This document shows positions 62,047-64,000 of a stretch of 64,000 nt of DNA, piece after piece. Below the pieces are notes generated by a model. That model searched no databases and was not told the DNA's origin. It worked only from the letters and a program-made list of their open reading frames with translations. Origin of the DNA: Streptomyces cupreus (GTDB lineage: Bacteria; Actinomycetota; Actinomycetes; Streptomycetales; Streptomycetaceae); NCBI RefSeq assembly GCF_014257025.1, contig NZ_JACMSF010000040.1:1-64000 (forward strand). Direction: 5' to 3'. Within the stretch, counting starts at the first letter, position 1. Each line of letters starts with the position of its first letter. Position numbers and translations under genes: made by a program.

Positions 62047-62762
62047 ACGGCCTCGGGCGTGGCAAGGCGGTGCGTGGCCACGGAGGTGAGTGCCAGGAGC
62101 AGCAGGGACAGGCCGAGGGCGAGCGCGAGGTGTCCGTGCAGCAGGAGCGCGGTTCCGGCGAGGGCGCCGAGGAGCATGGCCAGTACGGACAGGATCCGGC
62201 GGCCGCTCCTCGGTGCCTTTCCGCCCGCCGTGGTGGAGTCCGCGGCCAGCCCCGTGAGGGTCAGCGTCAGGACGGTCGTGGTGAGGTCGGGGACGCCGAG
62301 GCGCCGGGCGACGGCGTTCTGCATCCCCATGGCCAGCCCGAGGGACACGATCAGCGTGTACTGGACGCCGGTGGTGACCCGGCCGTCGGAGACCACAGCG
62401 ACGACGACGGTGACGGCGACCAGCACCGTCTCCACGGCCGCCGCGGTCTTCAACAGGTTCCCGCGGTGCGCGCTGAACCGCGTTCCCAGACTGCCGCCCG
62501 CCAGCGCGCCGAGCAGGAAGGAGACCAGCGCGACCACGGAGGCGAGCGCGGACAGGTCCGGGGCACCCGCCAGCGCGAAGCCGAGGAAGACCACATTGCC
62601 GGTCATGTTGGCGACGAACACGTGGCCCAGCGACAGATAGCTCACCGCGTCGACCACCCCGGTGACCACTGTCAGCGCGAGCAGCAGCGGAGGCAGCGGG
62701 CCGTGGGCATCCCCCCTGGGCGGGGCCAGGGTGCGGAGCGCGTCAGTCAGCAGCCTGTGCAT
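62022..62762 (-). CDS. DUF1275 (YoaK-like) membrane protein
   Basis: A 246-residue membrane protein with six or seven helices. Family landmarks are VTGVVDAVSYLSLGHVFVAN, MTGNVVFLGFAL and MGMQNAVARRLGVPDLTTTV. ATG at 62762 after GAGAGGAAGG. Its start lies inside the DoxX gene (20-bp overlap) and its stop inside the exporter's start region, so the three are translationally linked. Function unknown. Confidence 0.9.
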   Translation of the reverse strand: MHRLLTDALRTLAPPRGDAHGPLPPLLLALTVVTGVVDAVSYLSLGHVFVANMTGNVVFLGFALAGAPDLSALASVVALVSFLLGALAGGSLGTRFSAHRGNLLKTAAAVETVLVAVTVVVAVVSDGRVTTGVQYTLIVSLGLAMGMQNAVARRLGVPDLTTTVLTLTLTGLAADSTTAGGKAPRSGRRILSVLAMLLGALAGTALLLHGHLALALGLSLLLLALTSVATHRLATPEAVWIRPPVQ

Positions 62763-63267
62763 GGGCCTTCCTCTCCGGTGCTGTGGGCTCGCGGTGGAGC
62801 ACCACACGGGTCAGCAGCCCACTGACGGGGCCGATCACGAGTGCGGCGACGGCGACGCACACCGGCCACGGAGTGACGGCCAGAGCGTGGTCCAGGGACC
62901 ACCGGCCGGGCCCGGTCAGGGCCAGCGCCGCACAGATGACAACGAGGACGAGGGGGTACTCGTAGCCGTCGTTCTGCACCCAGAGGCCCTTGGGCCACTT
63001 CACCGTGGCCGCGACCGTCATCACACCCATGGCGGCCATCGCCGCCAGAGGCGTGAGCAGTCCCGCGGCCAGGAACAGGCCGGCACCGATCTGACTGGCT
63101 CCCGCGACGACCGCGGTGAGCCGGCCGCCGCGGAACCCGTCATTACGGAACTCCGCCGTTCCGCCCGCGAGGCCGTGCCCCCCGAGCCGGAAGCTCACCT
63201 TCTGCACTCCGTGACCGGCGACAAGGAGCCCCGCGACCAGCCGTAGGACCAGCAGTCCCGTATCCAT
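62743..63267 (-). CDS. DoxX-family membrane protein
   Basis: A 174-residue four-helix protein. DTGLLVLRLVAGLLVAGHGV with QKVSF is the family's first helix; AGASQIGAGLFLAAGLLTPL and YPLVLVVICAALALTGPGRW follow. A second DoxX copy lies at 28.7 kb and a MauE-like one at 52.3 kb. It overlaps the DUF1275 start. Redox or quinone-linked function is inferred. Confidence 0.9.
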   Translation of the reverse strand: MDTGLLVLRLVAGLLVAGHGVQKVSFRLGGHGLAGGTAEFRNDGFRGGRLTAVVAGASQIGAGLFLAAGLLTPLAAMAAMGVMTVAATVKWPKGLWVQNDGYEYPLVLVVICAALALTGPGRWSLDHALAVTPWPVCVAVAALVIGPVSGLLTRVVLHREPTAPERKAHAQAAD

Positions 63268-63320
63268 CTCTTCCTGCCTGTTCCTGACTCAGTTCTGCAC
63301 TGCTGTGAGGGTGGAAAGGA

Positions 63321-63998
63321 TCAGCCGGCCGCGTGCTCGCCGATGAAGGCCTGGGCATAGACGATGCCAAGGCCGTAGGCGCCCGCGTGCTCCTTGACCA
63401 CCTCGGTGACCGGCACGTACGTGTCGGCGCGGGCCCAGTCGCGCTGGAGTTCCAGCAGCACCTGCACCCAGGTCACCGGGACGGACCCGGCCTGGATCAT
63501 CCGCTGGACGGCGTGCTCGTGCGCCTGCGGGCTGACGCCGCCGGACGCGTCGGTGACGACGTAGACCTCGTAGCCCTGGGAGAGTGCCGACAGCGTGGGC
63601 AGGACCACGCAGACCTCGGTCCACAGACCCGCGATGACGAGCTTCTTACGGCCGGTCGCCTTGACGGCCTCGACGAATGCAGGGTCCTCCCAGGCGTTCA
63701 TCGTCGTACGGTCGATGACCTTGTGCTCGGGGAAGACCGCGGGCAGCTGCGGCATGATCGGGCCCGAGAAGGACTCGGCGGCCACGGTGCTGAGCACGAC
63801 GGGGACGTCGAAGACCTTGGCCGCCTTGGCCAGGCCCACCGTGGAGTTGATGATCGCGGTACGGTCGCCGCTGCCGGTGCCGAAGAACATCTGCGGCTGG
63901 TGGTCCACGAACAGCACCGCACAGTTGTCGGGCGTCAGCAGGTCGGGGCCGGCGGACGCGGTGACCTCGGAGATGTTCACGATGAACTGCCTTTCCAT
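63321..63998 (-). CDS. Isochorismatase-family cysteine hydrolase
   Basis: A 225-residue hydrolase reaching within two bases of the window end. The triad is Asp in AVLFVDHQPQMF, Lys in KKLVIAGLW and Cys in TEVCVVLPTL. VFPEHKVIDRTTMNAWEDPA matches the paralogue at 33.1 kb. The ATG at 63998 gives MERQFIVNISEV; a Met a few codons later is an alternative start. It leads the minus-strand run with DoxX, DUF1275 and the exporter. Confidence 0.88.
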   Translation of the reverse strand: MERQFIVNISEVTASAGPDLLTPDNCAVLFVDHQPQMFFGTGSGDRTAIINSTVGLAKAAKVFDVPVVLSTVAAESFSGPIMPQLPAVFPEHKVIDRTTMNAWEDPAFVEAVKATGRKKLVIAGLWTEVCVVLPTLSALSQGYEVYVVTDASGGVSPQAHEHAVQRMIQAGSVPVTWVQVLLELQRDWARADTYVPVTEVVKEHAGAYGLGIVYAQAFIGEHAAG

Positions 63999-64000
63999 GA

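Overview
The window is high-GC, densely coded DNA from a Streptomyces-like actinomycete. Supporting signs are GTG and TTG starts, ATGA/GTGA start-stop overlaps, a LAL-type LuxR regulator, an AfsQ/CseBC-like two-component locus, DUF2855 and DUF6069 proteins, lipoproteins and secreted polysaccharide enzymes. The mix of accessory metabolic genes, transcription factors, IS remnants and broken genes resembles an accessory or chromosome-arm region. No rRNA, tRNA, CRISPR array or complete mobile element was recognised.

Layout. 0.2-5.0 kb: a secreted protein, a pectate lyase with a carbohydrate-binding tail, and an MFS exporter. 5.0-9.5 kb: gene debris (VOC, DHFR-like, metallophosphoesterase, zinc alcohol dehydrogenase and TetR pieces) around an intact transmembrane Ser/Thr kinase and its translationally coupled membrane partner. 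9.6-11.0 kb: a ferric-reductase-like flavocytochrome. 11.2-15.6 kb: a TetR-controlled cluster (SDR, zinc-free MDR, histidine phosphatase, DUF2855) with two palindromic operators. 15.8-17.8 kb: a coiled-coil/basic DNA-binding-type protein and a frameshifted C45 acyltransferase. 17.9-25.8 kb: a cell-envelope locus (lipoprotein, sensor kinase, response regulator with an internal TAG, MurJ, frameshifted FemAB-like acyltransferase, frameshifted L,D-transpeptidase, polysaccharide deacetylase). 25.8-26.6 kb: IS5- and ISL3-type transposase remnants. 26.8-33.8 kb: hypotheticals, DoxX with a Cys-rich HTH regulator, a class II glutamine amidotransferase, remnants of purU, aldehyde dehydrogenase and an FAD oxidoreductase, an alpha/beta hydrolase and an isochorismatase-type hydrolase. 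33.8-37.9 kb: an MFS transporter divergent from a large LuxR regulator. 38.6-43.2 kb: an orphan SMI1/KNR4 protein, a lipoprotein under a 30-bp perfect palindrome, and an XRE regulator divergent from an NAD(P)H quinone oxidoreductase. 43.8-51.1 kb: TetR, two DUF6069 proteins, an ECF sigma factor with a SnoaL-like tail, an SMP-30 lactonase, a truncated sigma factor coupled to a membrane protein, and AraC divergent from a methyltransferase. 51.4-55.8 kb: a MerR-controlled thiol-redox island (thioredoxin-fold protein, MauE/DoxX, a broken flavin disulfide oxidoreductase, a frameshifted TlpA-like lipoprotein, CcdA/DsbD). 56.0-64.0 kb: a methyltransferase, a NarL-type two-component pair, Dps, and an MFS / DUF1275 / DoxX / isochorismatase run.

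Two things stand out. First, many genes are broken by a single-base indel or a single nonsense codon, and restoring one base gives family-normal lengths; this could be recent decay or residual consensus error. Second, at four and perhaps five places a minus-strand gene that lost its 5' end abuts a plus-strand gene that also lost its 5' end, as if deletions repeatedly removed divergent promoter regions. The most system-like intact module is the receptor kinase and its coupled partner, whose extracellular domains look homologous.
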